From assembly GCF_029855045.1 (NCBI RefSeq), contig NZ_CP123228.1, positions 1,240,001 to 1,304,000 on the forward strand: 64,000 nt of DNA. The letters run 5' to 3'. Within the stretch, counting starts at the first letter, position 1. Every line of letters begins with the position of its first letter. The DNA comes from Piscinibacter sp. XHJ-5 (GTDB taxonomy: Bacteria > Pseudomonadota > Gammaproteobacteria > Burkholderiales > Burkholderiaceae_C). The notes under the pieces were generated by a model. The model saw only the letters and a list, made by a program, of their open reading frames with translations. It did not search any database and was not told the origin of the DNA. The position numbers and the translations under genes are program-made. Positions 45,044 to 57,300 of the stretch are shown here, piece after piece.

Positions 45044-46562
45044 CTCGTGCCTCCCGTACCCAATGCGCACCCTCTTCGTGGAAGCCGGCCGCCGCGAAGG
45101 CGCGCCGCGACGCGTGGTTGCGGGGGTCGATCACGGCGCGCAGGCGCCGCGGGCCGGTGCAGCGCTCGGCAGTCCATCGACGCGCGGCATCGAGCAGGGG
45201 CGCGCCCAGCCCGAGGCCGGTCAGGGCCGGATCCAGGTAGATCGACACCGTCGCGGCATCGTCCTCGTGGTCGAGGCGCACCACGCCGATCCCCGTCGCG
45301 CCGAGATGCGCGATCAGCAGCGATCGCCGCGGGTCGGCGACGGCGGCATGCCACCAGTCGAGGTGCCGCGCCAGCGGGAGCGGGCGCGGATCGGTGAAGT
45401 AGCGACGCGTCGACTCGGCATTGCGCCAGGCCCATGCCGCTTCGCCGTCCGACTCGCGTGCCGGACGCAGCGCCACGTCGTCCGCGCTCATCGCAGCGGC
45501 GACGCGAAACGCGCCGAGGCCGTCGACCAGGCGGGCGCAGCGCTGCCCCATGCGCTTCAGCAGGGAGGGACGCGCCAGGAGGCGCTGCAGCAACGCAGCC
45601 AGGTCGGCGGCGGCGAGCGCTTCGGCGCGGCCGATGGACACGCCGGTGCGCTGGCGCGCGAGCAGGCGCAGGTTGTCGCGCTGGTTGGCTGCGATCTCCG
45701 TCATCACCGCGGGCAGCGCCAGGCAGCAGCGTTCCCAGTTGATGGTCCCCGCGGCGCAGACGAGCAGGTCCGCTTCTGCCATCAGCGAGGCGATGTCCTC
45801 GCTGTCGACGTGCAGTGTGCAGCCCGGCAGCGCGCTGCAGCGCGCGCGCAGCAGCGCCAGCTTCGGGCTGTGAGCTCCCACCGCGATGTCGAGGGCGGGT
45901 CGTTCGGGACCCAAGGCCTGCCAGGCGTCGAGGATTCGCGGCAGCACGCCTTGCGGGTCGGCGCCGCCGACGCACGCCAGCATGCGCCGCACCGCGCCGT
46001 CACGGGCGGGCAGGCGGGAGGCCTGCTCGCGAAAGGCCTTGCGCAGCAGCGCGTGCCGCGGTCCCAGCAGCAGGCGGCAGCCCGCCGGGACACGGTCGCG
46101 ATACCGGTCGGGCCGAGGCTGGAGGTTCTGGTCGACCAGCCACTCGGCCCGGTGCGGCCGGTTCGCGAGGTCGTCGATGACCAGCAGGCGCGCGGCATGC
46201 GGCGCCTGGACGGTCTCCCAGCGCTCGTCAATGCCGTAGTGATCGACGACCAGCCATTCGGGTCGAACGCCTCCGAGCACGCGCGCCGTCTCGTCGGCAT
46301 CCTGGCGCCAGTCGGCGCCGAGCCAGCGCGCCTCAGGCGCCGCGACGCTGGCGTCGCCCGCGGGCAGCAGGTGCAGGCGAAAGCCCTTCGCCTCGATGGC
46401 CGCGCCGAGATGGCCGTCGTGCGGACGGCAGATGAAGTGCACCTCCCGGCCGAGCGCGCGAAGCTCGTGGGCCAGTGCGAGACAGCGCACGACATGGCCC
46501 GATCCGATGACGGTGCCGCCGTCCACCCGGAAGGCGACGCGGCGGGGGAGCGTTCCTACCAT
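45036..46562 (-). CDS. pseG: PseG-PseH fusion: UDP-sugar hydrolase plus GNAT N-acetyltransferase
   Basis: 508-residue two-domain protein. Residues about 1-340 match PseG, which removes UDP from 2,4-diacetamido-2,4,6-trideoxy-L-altrose; the diagnostic N-terminal motif is RVDGGTVIGSGHVVRCLALA with catalytic-position His23, and VDHYGID follows later. Residues about 345-508 match GNAT acetyltransferases of the PseH kind (LRPARESD, SIYLDPALTGLGLG, ASRRAFAAAGFHEEGAH). PseH acetylates the 4-amino group before PseG acts, so the fusion joins two successive steps. It overlaps the formyltransferase gene by 8 bases. Confidence 0.88.
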   Translation of the reverse strand: MVGTLPRRVAFRVDGGTVIGSGHVVRCLALAHELRALGREVHFICRPHDGHLGAAIEAKGFRLHLLPAGDASVAAPEARWLGADWRQDADETARVLGGVRPEWLVVDHYGIDERWETVQAPHAARLLVIDDLANRPHRAEWLVDQNLQPRPDRYRDRVPAGCRLLLGPRHALLRKAFREQASRLPARDGAVRRMLACVGGADPQGVLPRILDAWQALGPERPALDIAVGAHSPKLALLRARCSALPGCTLHVDSEDIASLMAEADLLVCAAGTINWERCCLALPAVMTEIAANQRDNLRLLARQRTGVSIGRAEALAAADLAALLQRLLARPSLLKRMGQRCARLVDGLGAFRVAAAMSADDVALRPARESDGEAAWAWRNAESTRRYFTDPRPLPLARHLDWWHAAVADPRRSLLIAHLGATGIGVVRLDHEDDAATVSIYLDPALTGLGLGAPLLDAARRWTAERCTGPRRLRAVIDPRNHASRRAFAAAGFHEEGAHWVREARDD

Positions 46563-47371
46563 GCGGTCCAGCCTCCATCCACGGCAAGGTCGGCGCCGGT
46601 GACGTACGAGGCGGCATCGGACAGCAGGAACAGCGCCGGGCCGGCCAGCTCGCGAGCATCGCCGATGCGTCCCAGCGGTGTCTTCGCGCACAGCTGCGCG
46701 TGGAACTCGGGCGCGGACTGCGCAATGGCCGGCGGCGGGAACGGACCCGGGCTGATGCTGTTCACGCGGATGCCGTCGGGACCGAGGTGAGCGGCCAGAT
46801 ACCGGGTGAGCTGAAGCAGGCCGGCTTTCGCGGCGCCGTAGAAGGGAGGGTTGTTCTTCCCGGAGGTGCCGTAGATGCGCGGATCGGGGCTGACGTGCCC
46901 GTACATCGATGCGATGTTGACGATCGAGGCGCCGCCCGCGACCTCGCGGGCCGTGCGCCTGAGCATCGGCAGCGCGGCCTGGATCAGCGCGAAGGGCCCG
47001 GCCAGGTTCTGCCTGCAGGCCAGGTCGAAGTCGGCGTCGGTGGCGGTCTCTACCGTTGCCGCCTGCCCGCCGTAGGCGCAGTTGACGATGCCGGCCAGGC
47101 GGTCGTTGCCGGCGCACAGCGCAGCGATGGCGTCTCGGCATTCCTGTGGTGCGCCGACATCGAAGGCCAGGGTTTCGCAGCTGCCGCCCAGCGCTCGCAG
47201 CGCCTGCGCCGATGCTTCGAGCCTGCCTGGCGTGCGTCCCGCGAGCACGGCGATGCCGCCGGCGGCGGCGATCGCCTGCACGATCGGCGTGCCGAGGTGG
47301 CCGCTGGCGCCGGTCACCAGGATGCGGCGGCCGTCGAGTCGGAAGCGTTGGAGAGCGGTGTCCGTCGTCAT
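46556..47371 (-). CDS. SDR-family oxidoreductase (PtmA-like position)
   Basis: 271-residue classical short-chain dehydrogenase. It has the NAD(P) motif TGASGHLG, the NCAYGG region (instead of NNAG), the catalytic Ser in VNIASMYG, and the YXXXK in FYGAAKAG. ISPGPFPPP and DLAVDGGWTAW end the fold. Related SDR genes (ptmA) occur in nonulosonic-acid loci of Campylobacter, where their role concerns a variant of the sugar. Here the context is the same, but the substrate is not known. It overlaps the PseG-PseH gene by 7 bases. Confidence 0.8.
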   Translation of the reverse strand: MTTDTALQRFRLDGRRILVTGASGHLGTPIVQAIAAAGGIAVLAGRTPGRLEASAQALRALGGSCETLAFDVGAPQECRDAIAALCAGNDRLAGIVNCAYGGQAATVETATDADFDLACRQNLAGPFALIQAALPMLRRTAREVAGGASIVNIASMYGHVSPDPRIYGTSGKNNPPFYGAAKAGLLQLTRYLAAHLGPDGIRVNSISPGPFPPPAIAQSAPEFHAQLCAKTPLGRIGDARELAGPALFLLSDAASYVTGADLAVDGGWTAW

Positions 47372-49031
47372 GCCGGCTCCCATTGCGCCGGGTCGAGCAG
47401 GGCCACCGGAAGCGGCGGCAGGCTGGCATCGATGCGCTGGATGTCGTCGGGGGACAGTGCCGGCCGCTGCGCATGGGCGAGGTTGGACCGCAGCTGCTGC
47501 AGGTTCTCCATGCCGACCACCACGCTGGTGACCCATGGCAGGCCGCGCACGTAGGCCATGCAGAGGTCGGTGCGATCGATGCGGTCGAGCGTCGCGACCC
47601 AGTGGTCGAGGATCTTGCACAGCTGCTCGGCGTCGACGCCCGGCACGCGGACCCAGCGCTGCGCCGGCAGCGTGAGCAGGCCCTGCAAGAGGACGCTGCG
47701 CGCATGGACCACGACGTCCGGCCGCGCTCGCAAGGCGGCCAGCAGCTCGCCGTCGCGCCACCGCGCGTCGAGCAGGTTCACCGGGCACTGCAGGTGCTCG
47801 ATGTCCGGATCGCCCAGGGCGGCCAGCGCCTGGGGCACGTCGGACACGCTCGCGCCCAGATGCGCGACGACACCCTTGCGCTTCAGCTCCAGCAGGCGAT
47901 GCCAGGCGGCCTCGGCGAAGGCGTGTCGATGCGACCACCGGTGCAGCAGCAGGGTGTCGATGCAGCGGGTCTGCAGCGCATGAGCGGATGCGAACACGCT
48001 GGCATCGACGGCACAGCGAACCGACGCCGCGCCGGCATCGGGTGGCAGCTGCTTGTCGAGCACGTCGAGCTTGGTCACCACCCGGACCCGGTCGCGCAGT
48101 CCCGCCTGCAGCGCCCGCCCGATGCGCGCTTCGGCCACGCCGTAGGCACGGGCCGTGTCCAACGCCGTGATGCCCGCTTCGGCGGCCAGACGCAGCACGT
48201 CGGCGCACTCCTGCTCGGACGGCAGGCCCTGGGGGTTGGCGATGCCGTACGGCAGCCCCAGCTGCACGGTGCCCAGCGTGAGCGCACTGTGGACGCGCCC
48301 GCCTGCGTCGCAGCGGTACGGCACGCGCGGCGTGCGCTGCAGCTCGTTCGCATCGGCCAGACGCTCGACCAGCGAACGCCACGGCGACCGCACGGCATCG
48401 CCGAGGCCCTCGAACACCGGCAGCAGCCGTTCGTAGTCGGCGAAGCTGTCGAGCGTGCAGCGAAGCCGGGACCAATGGGCAGGGGCATCGGCCACCACGT
48501 GCAGGCCGCACGACGCGTGGCGGCGGATCCACGGCGTGACGTGCTCGCGGTCGGCGGCCGTTGCCGCTTCGCGCGCGGCACGGCGCAGCGACGCCGTGGT
48601 GAACACCTCGGCGCTCATGCCGTAGGGCAGGCCGTCCTGCGGGGAGCCGGTGGCCACATAGTCGAGTCCGCGCTGCTCGAAATCGTCGAGCAGCGTCTGC
48701 ACGAAGGCGCCGTCCGGAAAGACGTTGTCGGCCGTCAGCCGCACGACCCTCGCCTGTGAAGGCAGCGCCTGCGTGGCCTGGACGAAGCGTTGCAGCACAT
48801 CGTCGTGCGGGCCGCGCACGCACACGATCCCGGCGCGCTCGAGCTCGGCGGCAAGCGCGTCGTCGGCCGGCCGGTCGGAAGTCGCGACGACGACCGGCAG
48901 CCCGGTGTTCGCCGCCCGCTGCGCGCACAGCACCGCGCTCGACTTCCCGCCCAGCGGCAGCAGGGCCTTGGCCGGCAAACGGCTCGACGCCAGCCTCGAC
49001 TGGATCACGACGAGGACCGCAGGCGCGAGGG

Positions 49032-49035
<4 letters not shown>
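47368..49035 (-). CDS. Fusion of a PseF/SpsF-like cytidylyltransferase and an aldo/keto reductase
   Basis: 555 residues in one uninterrupted frame. Residues about 1-235 look like a CMP-sugar cytidylyltransferase: VVIQSRLASSRLPAKALLPL (Arg14, Lys24) and RLTADNVFPD with Asp103. Residues about 250-540 are an aldo/keto reductase with LGTVQLGLPYG and the full catalytic tetrad Asp293, Tyr298, Lys322 and His365 in LDTARAYG, TKLD and LLHRW. The operon has no separate pseF, so the first domain may activate pseudaminate with CTP. What the reductase acts on is unknown. Confidence 0.83.
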
Positions 49036-51220
<2,185 letters not shown>

Positions 51221-52360
51221 TTATTCGTGGGGCGGGTACACCGCGTAGCCGGCCGACTTCACGAGGTCGTCGCGCTGGGCCGATGCGTAGTCGTGCTCGA
51301 CCATCTCGCGCACGAGCTGGTCCAGCGTGGTTCGGGGTTCCCAGCCGAGCTTCTGCTTGGCCTTCGACGGGTCGCCGAGCAGGGTCTCGACCTCGGCGGG
51401 GCGGAAGTAGCGCGGATCGACGCGCACGACGACATCGCCGACCCGGCAACGGTTGCGCTCGCCCGCGACGGCAGCGACGACACCGATCTCGTCGACGCCA
51501 TGGCCCTTGAACTCCAGCGCGATGCCGAGCTCGCGCGCCGCCTTCTCGACGAACTGGCGCACGCTGTGCTGAACGCCGGTCGCGATGACGAAGTCCTCGG
51601 GCTGCTCCTGCTGCAGCATCAGCCATTGCATCTCGACGTAGTCGCGCGCATGGCCCCAGTCGCGCCTGGCGGAAAGGTTGCCCAGGAACAGGCAGTCCTG
51701 CAGCCCGAGCGCGATGCGCGCCACGGCGCGCGTGATCTTTCGCGTCACGAAGGTCTCGCCACGGATGGGGCTCTCGTGGTTGAACAGGATGCCGTTGCAG
51801 GCGTACAGCCCGTATGCCTCGCGGTAGTTGACCGTGATCCAGAACCCGTACAGCTTGGCGACCGCGTACGGACTGCGCGGGTAGAACGGCGTGGTTTCCT
51901 TCTGCGGAACCTCCTGCACCAACCCGTACAGCTCGCTCGTCGATGCCTGATAGAAGCGCGTCTTCTTCTCGAGGCCGAGGATGCGGATCGCTTCGAGGAT
52001 GCGCAGCGTGCCGATGCCGTCGGCGTTGGCCGTGTATTCGGGCGTCTCGAAGGAGACGGCCACGTGGCTCATCGCCGCCAGGTTGTAGATCTCGTCGGGC
52101 TGGACCTGCTGGATGATGCGGATCAGGTTGGTCGAGTCGGTGAGGTCGCCGTAATGCAGCACGAAGCGCTGGTTCTCGACGTGCGGGTCCTGGTAGAGGT
52201 GATCGATGCGGTCGGTGTTGAACAGCGAGGAGCGGCGCTTGACGCCGTGCACCTCGTAGCCCTTGGCGAGCAGGAACTCCGACAGGTAGGCGCCGTCCTG
52301 GCCGGTGACACCGGTGATGAGTGCGACTTTCTTGTGGGGCATCGACGGCTTCTTCGGCAT
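51221..52360 (-). CDS. gmd: GDP-mannose 4,6-dehydratase
   Basis: 379-residue SDR that makes GDP-4-keto-6-deoxy-mannose, the first step to GDP-L-fucose. The NADP motif is [11 protein letters not shown], the active site has TSELYG and [10 protein letters not shown], and the [16 protein letters not shown] and [16 protein letters not shown] segments are diagnostic for Gmd. The length is typical. Its first base is shared with the fcl stop, so the two are coupled. Confidence 0.96.
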   Translation of the reverse strand: MPKKPSMPHKKVALITGVTGQDGAYLSEFLLAKGYEVHGVKRRSSLFNTDRIDHLYQDPHVENQRFVLHYGDLTDSTNLIRIIQQVQPDEIYNLAAMSHVAVSFETPEYTANADGIGTLRILEAIRILGLEKKTRFYQASTSELYGLVQEVPQKETTPFYPRSPYAVAKLYGFWITVNYREAYGLYACNGILFNHESPIRGETFVTRKITRAVARIALGLQDCLFLGNLSARRDWGHARDYVEMQWLMLQQEQPEDFVIATGVQHSVRQFVEKAARELGIALEFKGHGVDEIGVVAAVAGERNRCRVGDVVVRVDPRYFRPAEVETLLGDPSKAKQKLGWEPRTTLDQLVREMVEHDYASAQRDDLVKSAGYAVYPPHE

Positions 52361-53301
52361 CAGGGGTTGGCGACAGGGGAATGGAACGGGGCGCTCTCGT
52401 AGGCGCGGCGCATGCCTTCGCGCAAGGGCGTGCGCGCCTTCCAGCCGAGGGCGGCCAGGCGACTCACGTCGAGCAGCTTGCGCGGCGTGCCGTCCGGCTT
52501 GCTGCGGTCATAGACCACGCGCCCGCGGAACCCGACGACGTCCATGACCGTCTCGGCCAGCTCGCGGATCGTGACGTCCTCCCCGGTTCCCACGTTGACC
52601 AGCGGACCGTCGTAGCCGCGCTCCATCAGGTGCACGCAGGCGTCGGCGAGATCGTCCACGTACAGGAATTCGCGGCGCGGCGTGCCGGATCCCCATACGA
52701 CGTATTCCGCGTCGCCGCGCAGCTTCGCCTCGTGGGCCTTGCGGATGAGCGCGGGCAGCACGTGGCTGCTGAGGAGGTCGTAGTTGTCGTTCGGGCCGTA
52801 CAGGTTGGTGGGCATCACGCTCACGTACTGCCTCGCGTACTGGCGGTTGTAGCTTTCGCACAGCTTGATGCCGGCGATCTTCGCAATCGCATAAGGCTCG
52901 TTGGTCTGCTCCAGCGGCCCGGTCAGCAGGTACTCCTCCTTGATCGGCTGCGGGCAGTCGCGCGGATAGATGCAGCTGGACCCGAGGAACATCAGCCTCT
53001 GCACGCCCGCCAGGTGCGCGCCGTGGATCAGGTTGGCCTCGATCAGCAGGTTCTGATAGAGGAAGTCGGCGCGCTGCTGGTCGTTGGCCTGGATGCCGCC
53101 GACCTTGGCGGCCGCGATGAAGACGTAGTCGGGCTTTTCGTGGGCGAGGAAGGCGTGCACGGCGCGCTGGTCGAGCAGGTCGAGATCTTCCCGGCCGCGC
53201 GTCAGGAGGCGGTCATACCCGGCGGCCTGCAGGCGCCGCACGATGGCGCTGCCGACCATGCCACGGTGGCCCGTGACGAAAATCTTCGCGTTCCTGTCCA
53301 T
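52360..53301 (-). CDS. fcl: GDP-L-fucose synthase
   Basis: 313-residue epimerase-reductase that turns GDP-4-keto-6-deoxy-mannose into GDP-L-fucose. Landmarks are [41 protein letters not shown] (catalytic Tyr and Lys) and [21 protein letters not shown]. Together with gmd it forms the complete pathway from GDP-mannose. The gene lies 10 bases downstream of the MarR-type regulator gene and has GAGGCGCC upstream of the ATG as a weak ribosome-binding site. Confidence 0.96.
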   Translation of the reverse strand: MDRNAKIFVTGHRGMVGSAIVRRLQAAGYDRLLTRGREDLDLLDQRAVHAFLAHEKPDYVFIAAAKVGGIQANDQQRADFLYQNLLIEANLIHGAHLAGVQRLMFLGSSCIYPRDCPQPIKEEYLLTGPLEQTNEPYAIAKIAGIKLCESYNRQYARQYVSVMPTNLYGPNDNYDLLSSHVLPALIRKAHEAKLRGDAEYVVWGSGTPRREFLYVDDLADACVHLMERGYDGPLVNVGTGEDVTIRELAETVMDVVGFRGRVVYDRSKPDGTPRKLLDVSRLAALGWKARTPLREGMRRAYESAPFHSPVANP

Positions 53302-53311
53302 GGGCGCCTCC

Positions 53312-53686
53312 TCAGGTCCTGGGGCCGGGCCCGTCGGGTTGGTCTCGCTGCACTTCCTGCTTGAGCTGCGCGATCGTCGTTCGCAGCAGCTCGAATTCGG
53401 CCTCCTTGCGGGCCAGGAACGCGCGCGTCAGCTGCAGCTTCGCCTTCAATCCCTTGGGCGTCAGCAGGTAGGCGTAGGCCATCTTGTTGTCGTTGCGCCG
53501 GAAGTTCTGGATCTTCACCAGGCCCCGATCCAGCAGGGCGTGCAGCACGTAGTGGGTCTTGCCCAGGCTCAATCCCAGCTCCTGCGAAAGCTGTCTTTGG
53601 GACAGCTCGGGACGCGCGGCGAGCAGGCGCAGCGCCTCGAGCGTCGCGGCGGCGTCGGCCGCCGAGGAAGTGGGGTCGTCGGTCAT
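53312..53686 (-). CDS. MarR family EPS-associated transcriptional regulator
   Basis: 124-residue DNA-binding protein. A winged helix spans about residues 10-90: [32 protein letters not shown] is the helix-turn-helix and recognition region, and [15 protein letters not shown] the wing. The C-terminal [20 protein letters not shown] forms a coiled-coil-like dimer helix. The fit is to the MarR EPS-associated group (TIGR04176). It is the first gene of the 30-gene minus-strand run, and the palindrome at 53700-53714 just upstream of its start is its likely own operator. Repressor or activator cannot be decided, though the site position favours repression. Confidence 0.9.
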   Translation of the reverse strand: MTDDPTSSAADAAATLEALRLLAARPELSQRQLSQELGLSLGKTHYVLHALLDRGLVKIQNFRRNDNKMAYAYLLTPKGLKAKLQLTRAFLARKEAEFELLRTTIAQLKQEVQRDQPDGPGPRT

Positions 53687-53699
53687 GCGGGGGGGGTGC

Positions 53700-53714
53700 G
53701 TTCACGGCGTGAAC
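53700..53714. promoter_or_regulatory. Putative operator GTTCAC-GGC-GTGAAC before the MarR-type regulator gene
   Basis: Perfect 6-base dyad with a 3-base centre, flanked by C and G that extend it to 7. It lies 13 bases upstream of the regulator ATG and 5 bases downstream of the -10 element TACACT on the minus strand, covering the expected transcription start. The same dyad occurs at 57236-57250. Confidence 0.65.
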
Positions 53715-53719
53715 GCGCG

Positions 53720-53725
53720 AGTGTA
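53720..53725 (-). promoter_or_regulatory. -10 element of the regulator/EPS operon promoter
   Basis: TACACT on the minus strand, 5 bases before the dyad operator. I see no good -35 at the right distance, which suggests that activation or another sigma factor might be needed, or that the promoter is weak. Confidence 0.35.
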
Positions 53726-53774
53726 GTGCATGCGGCGGGTGATGCACCGGCCGCGTGCACGAAAAGCGCGAAGC

Positions 53775-54326
53775 TCAGTCGAAGGTGCGTGCGTCGCGCC
53801 AGGCCGGTGCCTGGACGTCCTTGGCGGACAGCTGCGGCGTGCCCGCGACGGCCGGCCAGGCAACGCCGATGTCCGGGTCGTTCCAGCGCACCGCCGCCTC
53901 GCACTCGGGCGCGTAGTAGTCGGTGGTCTTGTAGAGAAAGTCGGCGAACTCCGACAGGACCAGGAAGCCGTGGGCGAATCCGGGCGGAATCCACATCTGC
54001 CGGTGGTTGTCGGCGCTGAGCTCGGTGCCCACCCAGCGGCCGAAGGTCGGGCTGGACCGCCGCATGTCGACCGCCACGTCGAAGACGGTGCCGCTGGCCA
54101 CACGCACCAGCTTGCCTTGCGCGTGCGGCGCGAGCTGGTAGTGCAGCCCCCGCAGCACGCCCCTGGCCGAGCGCGAATGGTTGTCCTGCACGAAGCGCAC
54201 CTGGCGGCCCAGCGCGGCGTCGAAGGCGCGCTGGCTGAAGCTTTCGAGAAAGAAGCCGCGCGCGTCGCCGAAGACCTTGGGTTCGAGGACCAGCACGTCG
54301 GGCAGGTCGGTGCGGATCACTTTCAT
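53775..54326 (-). CDS. rfbC: dTDP-4-dehydrorhamnose 3,5-epimerase
   Basis: 183-residue cupin enzyme that epimerises C3 and C5 of dTDP-4-keto-6-deoxy-glucose. FGDARGFFLESF, RGLHYQLAPHAQGKLVRV (catalytic His region) and WIPPGFAHGFLVLSE are canonical. The length matches RmlC. Its ATG shares a base with the rfbA stop, and it is the last gene of the four-gene rhamnose unit. About 60 bases separate its end from the palindrome of the next operon. Confidence 0.96.
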   Translation of the reverse strand: MKVIRTDLPDVLVLEPKVFGDARGFFLESFSQRAFDAALGRQVRFVQDNHSRSARGVLRGLHYQLAPHAQGKLVRVASGTVFDVAVDMRRSSPTFGRWVGTELSADNHRQMWIPPGFAHGFLVLSEFADFLYKTTDYYAPECEAAVRWNDPDIGVAWPAVAGTPQLSAKDVQAPAWRDARTFD

Positions 54327-55213
54327 CAGTAGACCTTCTCTCTGAGGACCTTCAGCAGGTACTGCCCGTACCCGTTCTTGAGCATCGGCTGGGCCTGCGC
54401 CTCGAGCTGCTCGGCACTGATCCAGCCGGCGCGAAAGGCGATCTCCTCGAGACACGCCACCTTCAGGCCCTGCCGCTTCTCCAGCGTCGCGATGAACTGG
54501 CTCGCTTCCAGCAGGCTGTCGTGCGTTCCGGTGTCGAGCCAGGCATAGCCGCGGCCCATGATCTCGACATCGAGGCGCTGCTCGTCGAGGTATCGCGCGT
54601 TGACATCGGTGATCTCGAGCTCTCCGCGAGCGGACGGCTTGATGTCGGCGGCGATGTCGCACACGCGGTCGTCGTAGAAGTACAGCCCGGTCACCGCGTA
54701 GTTGCTCTTCGGTGCCTTGGGCTTCTCCTCGATGCTGATGGCCCGGCGGCCGGCATCGAAGGCGACGACGCCATAGCGCTCGGGGTCCTGCACGTGGTAG
54801 GCAAAGACCGTCGCGCCTTGCGTGCGCTCCGCGGCGCTGCCGAGCAGGGCGTGGAAGTCGTGCCCGTAGAAGATGTTGTCGCCGAGGACGAGCGCGCTGG
54901 GCGCTCCATCGACGAAGCGGCGTCCGAGGACGAAGGCCTGCGCCAGCCCATCGGGGCTCGGCTGCACGCAGTAGCTCAGGCGGATGCCCCAGCGGCTGCC
55001 GTCGCCCAGCAGCGCTTCGAAGCGCGGGGTGTCCTGCGGTGTGCTGATGACGAGGATCTCGCGGATCCCGGCCAGCATCAGCGTGCTGAGCGGGTAGTAG
55101 ACCATCGGCTTGTCGTACACCGGCAGCAGCTGCTTGCTGATCGACAGCGTCGCCGGATGCAGGCGAGTGCCGGAGCCGCCGGCGAGGATGATGCCCTTGC
55201 GAGCGCGGGTCAT
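54326..55213 (-). CDS. rfbA: Glucose-1-phosphate thymidylyltransferase
   Basis: 295-residue nucleotidyltransferase that makes dTDP-glucose, the first dTDP-rhamnose step. [20 protein letters not shown] is the catalytic loop, [12 protein letters not shown] the metal-binding region, and [20 protein letters not shown] the sugar site. The length is standard for RmlA. It follows rfbD by 23 bases and precedes rfbC by TGATG overlap. Confidence 0.96.
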   Translation of the reverse strand: MTRARKGIILAGGSGTRLHPATLSISKQLLPVYDKPMVYYPLSTLMLAGIREILVISTPQDTPRFEALLGDGSRWGIRLSYCVQPSPDGLAQAFVLGRRFVDGAPSALVLGDNIFYGHDFHALLGSAAERTQGATVFAYHVQDPERYGVVAFDAGRRAISIEEKPKAPKSNYAVTGLYFYDDRVCDIAADIKPSARGELEITDVNARYLDEQRLDVEIMGRGYAWLDTGTHDSLLEASQFIATLEKRQGLKVACLEEIAFRAGWISAEQLEAQAQPMLKNGYGQYLLKVLREKVY

Positions 55214-55236
55214 GGATGGTCCTTTGTTGGAGGGTC

Positions 55237-56133
55237 TCAGCCGAGAACTTCGCACAGCATGCGCTCGACACCGGCTTCCCACGCCGGCAGATGGACGCCG
55301 AAGGCGTCGCGCAGCTTGTTCGTGGCCAGACGCGAGTTGAGCGGCCGGCGCGCCGGCGTCGGGTACTCGGTCGTCGCGATCGGCTCGATGTCCTGCAGCG
55401 CCACGCGAACCGCCTGCCCATGCGCGCGCGCCCATTCGATGACGTGGCAGGCATAGCGGTGCCAGCTCGTCTGCCCTGCGGCGGCCAGGTGGTACAGGCC
55501 GGACAACGCGGGCCGGGCCATCGCCGTGCGCACCGCGTGCGCCGTGACGTCGGCGATCAGCTCGGCCGAGGTCGGCGCGCCGACCTGGTCGTCGATCACC
55601 CGCAGTCGATCGCGTTCGGCGGCCAGCCGCAGCATCGTCCGGGCGAAGTTGCCCCCGCGCGCGGCGAAGACCCAGCTGGTGCGAAAGATCAGGTGCCTTG
55701 CGCCGCTGGCCGCAATGGCCTGCTCGCCCTCGAGCTTGGTCCGGCCATAGGCGCTCAGCGGGCCGGTGGGCGCCAACTCGTCGCGCGGCTGGTCGCCGGA
55801 GCCGTCGAAGACGTAGTCGGTGCTGTAGTGCACCAGCCACGATCCCATGGTCGCCGCCGCCTGCGCCAGCGCAGCCGGCGACGCGGCGTTGATCGTGCGC
55901 GCGAGGCCGGTGTCGCTCTCCGCCCGGTCGACTGCCGTATACGCCGCCGCGTTGACGATCACGTCGGGACGCAAGGCGAGGGCGGTTTGCGCGACTGCCT
56001 GCGGCTGCGACAGATCCCCCGACAGACCTTGCGCGCCGGCGCGGTCGAGCGCGATCACCTCGCCCAGCGGGGCCAGGGAGCGCTGCAGCTCCCAGCCGAC
56101 CTGTCCGTTCTTGCCCAGCAGCAGGATCTTCAT
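55237..56133 (-). CDS. rfbD: dTDP-4-dehydrorhamnose reductase
   Basis: 298-residue SDR that reduces the 4-keto group to finish dTDP-L-rhamnose. The nucleotide motif is [12 protein letters not shown], the active site has [10 protein letters not shown] and [11 protein letters not shown] (Tyr, Lys), and [17 protein letters not shown] is diagnostic of RmlD. It follows rfbB by 11 bases. Confidence 0.95.
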   Translation of the reverse strand: MKILLLGKNGQVGWELQRSLAPLGEVIALDRAGAQGLSGDLSQPQAVAQTALALRPDVIVNAAAYTAVDRAESDTGLARTINAASPAALAQAAATMGSWLVHYSTDYVFDGSGDQPRDELAPTGPLSAYGRTKLEGEQAIAASGARHLIFRTSWVFAARGGNFARTMLRLAAERDRLRVIDDQVGAPTSAELIADVTAHAVRTAMARPALSGLYHLAAAGQTSWHRYACHVIEWARAHGQAVRVALQDIEPIATTEYPTPARRPLNSRLATNKLRDAFGVHLPAWEAGVERMLCEVLG

Positions 56134-56144
56134 CGCGGCCTTCC

Positions 56145-57212
56145 TCAGGCCGCCGCGCGTACGCCGTAGTGGGTGTCCATCCATTCGCGGTACGCGCCGG
56201 TGCGCACGCTGTCGACCCATGCCGTGTTCTCGAGGTACCACCGAACAGTCTTGTCGATGCCGCTCTCGAACGTCTCGGCGGGCTGCCAGCCGATCTCGCG
56301 CTCGGTCTTCGTGGGGTCGATGGCATAGCGCCGGTCGTGTCCCGGCCGATCGGCGACGTACGTGATGAGGTCTTCGTGGCGCCCGGCCGGTCGGGGGCGC
56401 AGTGCGTCGAGCTTGCGGCAGATGGTGGTGACGACGTCGATGTTCTTCACTTCGTTCTTGCCGCCGACGTTGTACGTCTCGCCTGGCCGGCCCTTTTCGA
56501 GCACCTGCCGGATGGCTTCGCAGTGGTCGCGCACGTACAGCCAGTCGCGGATGTTCTGGCCGTCGCCGTAGACGGGCAGCGGCTTGCCCTCGAGGGCGTT
56601 GAGGATCATCAGCGGGATCAGCTTCTCGGGAAAGTGATAAGGCCCGTAGTTGTTGCTGCAATTGGTGGTCAGCGTGGGCAGCCCGTAGGTGTGGTGATAG
56701 GCGCGCACGAGGTGGTCGCTGCCCGCCTTGCTGGCGGAATAGGGACTGTTGGGCGCATACGCCGTCGTCTCGCTGAAGGCCGGGTCGGTGTCCGAGAGAG
56801 AACCGTAAACCTCGTCCGTGGAGACATGGAGGAAGCGGAAGGCCGCGCGATCGTCCGCTGGCATGCTGCTCCAGTAGGCGCGCGCCTCCTCGAGCAGGCT
56901 GAAGGTGCCGACGACGTTGGTCTGGACGAATTCGCCGGGCCCGTGGATGGATCGATCGACATGGCTTTCGGCTGCGAAATGGAGCAGCGCGCGAGGCCGG
57001 TGGGCCGCGAGCAGCTGGCGCACCGCTTCACGATCGCAGATGTCTGCCTGCACGAGGGTCGCCTGGCCGCTGCGCAGGTGCGACGAGATCGTCTGGGGGT
57101 TGCCTGCGTAGGTGAGCTTGTCCAGCACGATCACCGGCTCGCTGGAATGGCCGAACCAATGGTGGACGAAGTTGCCGCCGATGAAGCCCGCGGCGCCGGT
57201 GATCAACAACAT
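56145..57212 (-). CDS. rfbB: dTDP-glucose 4,6-dehydratase
   Basis: 355-residue extended [14 protein letters not shown] binds [12 protein letters not shown] and [18 protein letters not shown] supply Thr, Asp, Glu, Tyr and Lys of the active site, and [18 protein letters not shown] is diagnostic of RmlB. The ATG at 57212 has a clear GAGGAGAG ribosome-binding site. It heads the rhamnose unit, whose promoter region carries the palindrome shared with the MarR-type gene. Confidence 0.96.
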   Translation of the reverse strand: MLLITGAAGFIGGNFVHHWFGHSSEPVIVLDKLTYAGNPQTISSHLRSGQATLVQADICDREAVRQLLAAHRPRALLHFAAESHVDRSIHGPGEFVQTNVVGTFSLLEEARAYWSSMPADDRAAFRFLHVSTDEVYGSLSDTDPAFSETTAYAPNSPYSASKAGSDHLVRAYHHTYGLPTLTTNCSNNYGPYHFPEKLIPLMILNALEGKPLPVYGDGQNIRDWLYVRDHCEAIRQVLEKGRPGETYNVGGKNEVKNIDVVTTICRKLDALRPRPAGRHEDLITYVADRPGHDRRYAIDPTKTEREIGWQPAETFESGIDKTVRWYLENTAWVDSVRTGAYREWMDTHYGVRAAA

Positions 57213-57235
57213 GAACGAGCTCTCCTCGATGGCGT

Positions 57236-57250
57236 GTTCACCTCGTGAAC
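57236..57250. promoter_or_regulatory. Putative operator GTTCAC-CTC-GTGAAC before rfbB
   Basis: Perfect 6-base dyad with a 3-base centre, identical in both arms to the site at 53700. It lies 23 bases before the rfbB ATG and 7 bases after the -10 element TACAAT on the minus strand, so a bound protein would cover the transcription start. Confidence 0.65.
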
Positions 57251-57257
57251 GACCTGG

Positions 57258-57263
57258 ATTGTA
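57258..57263 (-). promoter_or_regulatory. -10 element of the rfbBDAC promoter
   Basis: TACAAT on the minus strand, near-consensus, with the dyad operator immediately downstream. No convincing -35 is visible 16-18 bases upstream. Confidence 0.45.
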
Positions 57264-57283
57264 GTCATCGACCCCGCTCGGAC

Positions 57284-57299
57284 GCCCCGCATGCGGGGC
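57284..57299. repeat. 16-base palindrome between rfbB and the WecA-like gene
   Basis: GCCCCGC-AT-GCGGGGC is a perfect palindrome in the 100-base divergent region, directly before the TACACT element of the WecA-like gene. It could bind a second regulator. As a hairpin its loop would be too small without opening base pairs. Confidence 0.4.
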
Positions 57300-57300
57300 A

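Noticed and set aside
45036..46562. Possible annotation as two genes, pseG and pseH
   Set aside because: One frame spans both domains, with no internal stop and no clear internal start or ribosome-binding site.
57284..57299. Intrinsic terminator between rfbB and the WecA-like gene
   Set aside because: Both genes are transcribed away from this region, so no transcript would need to end here; it has no T-run and almost no loop.
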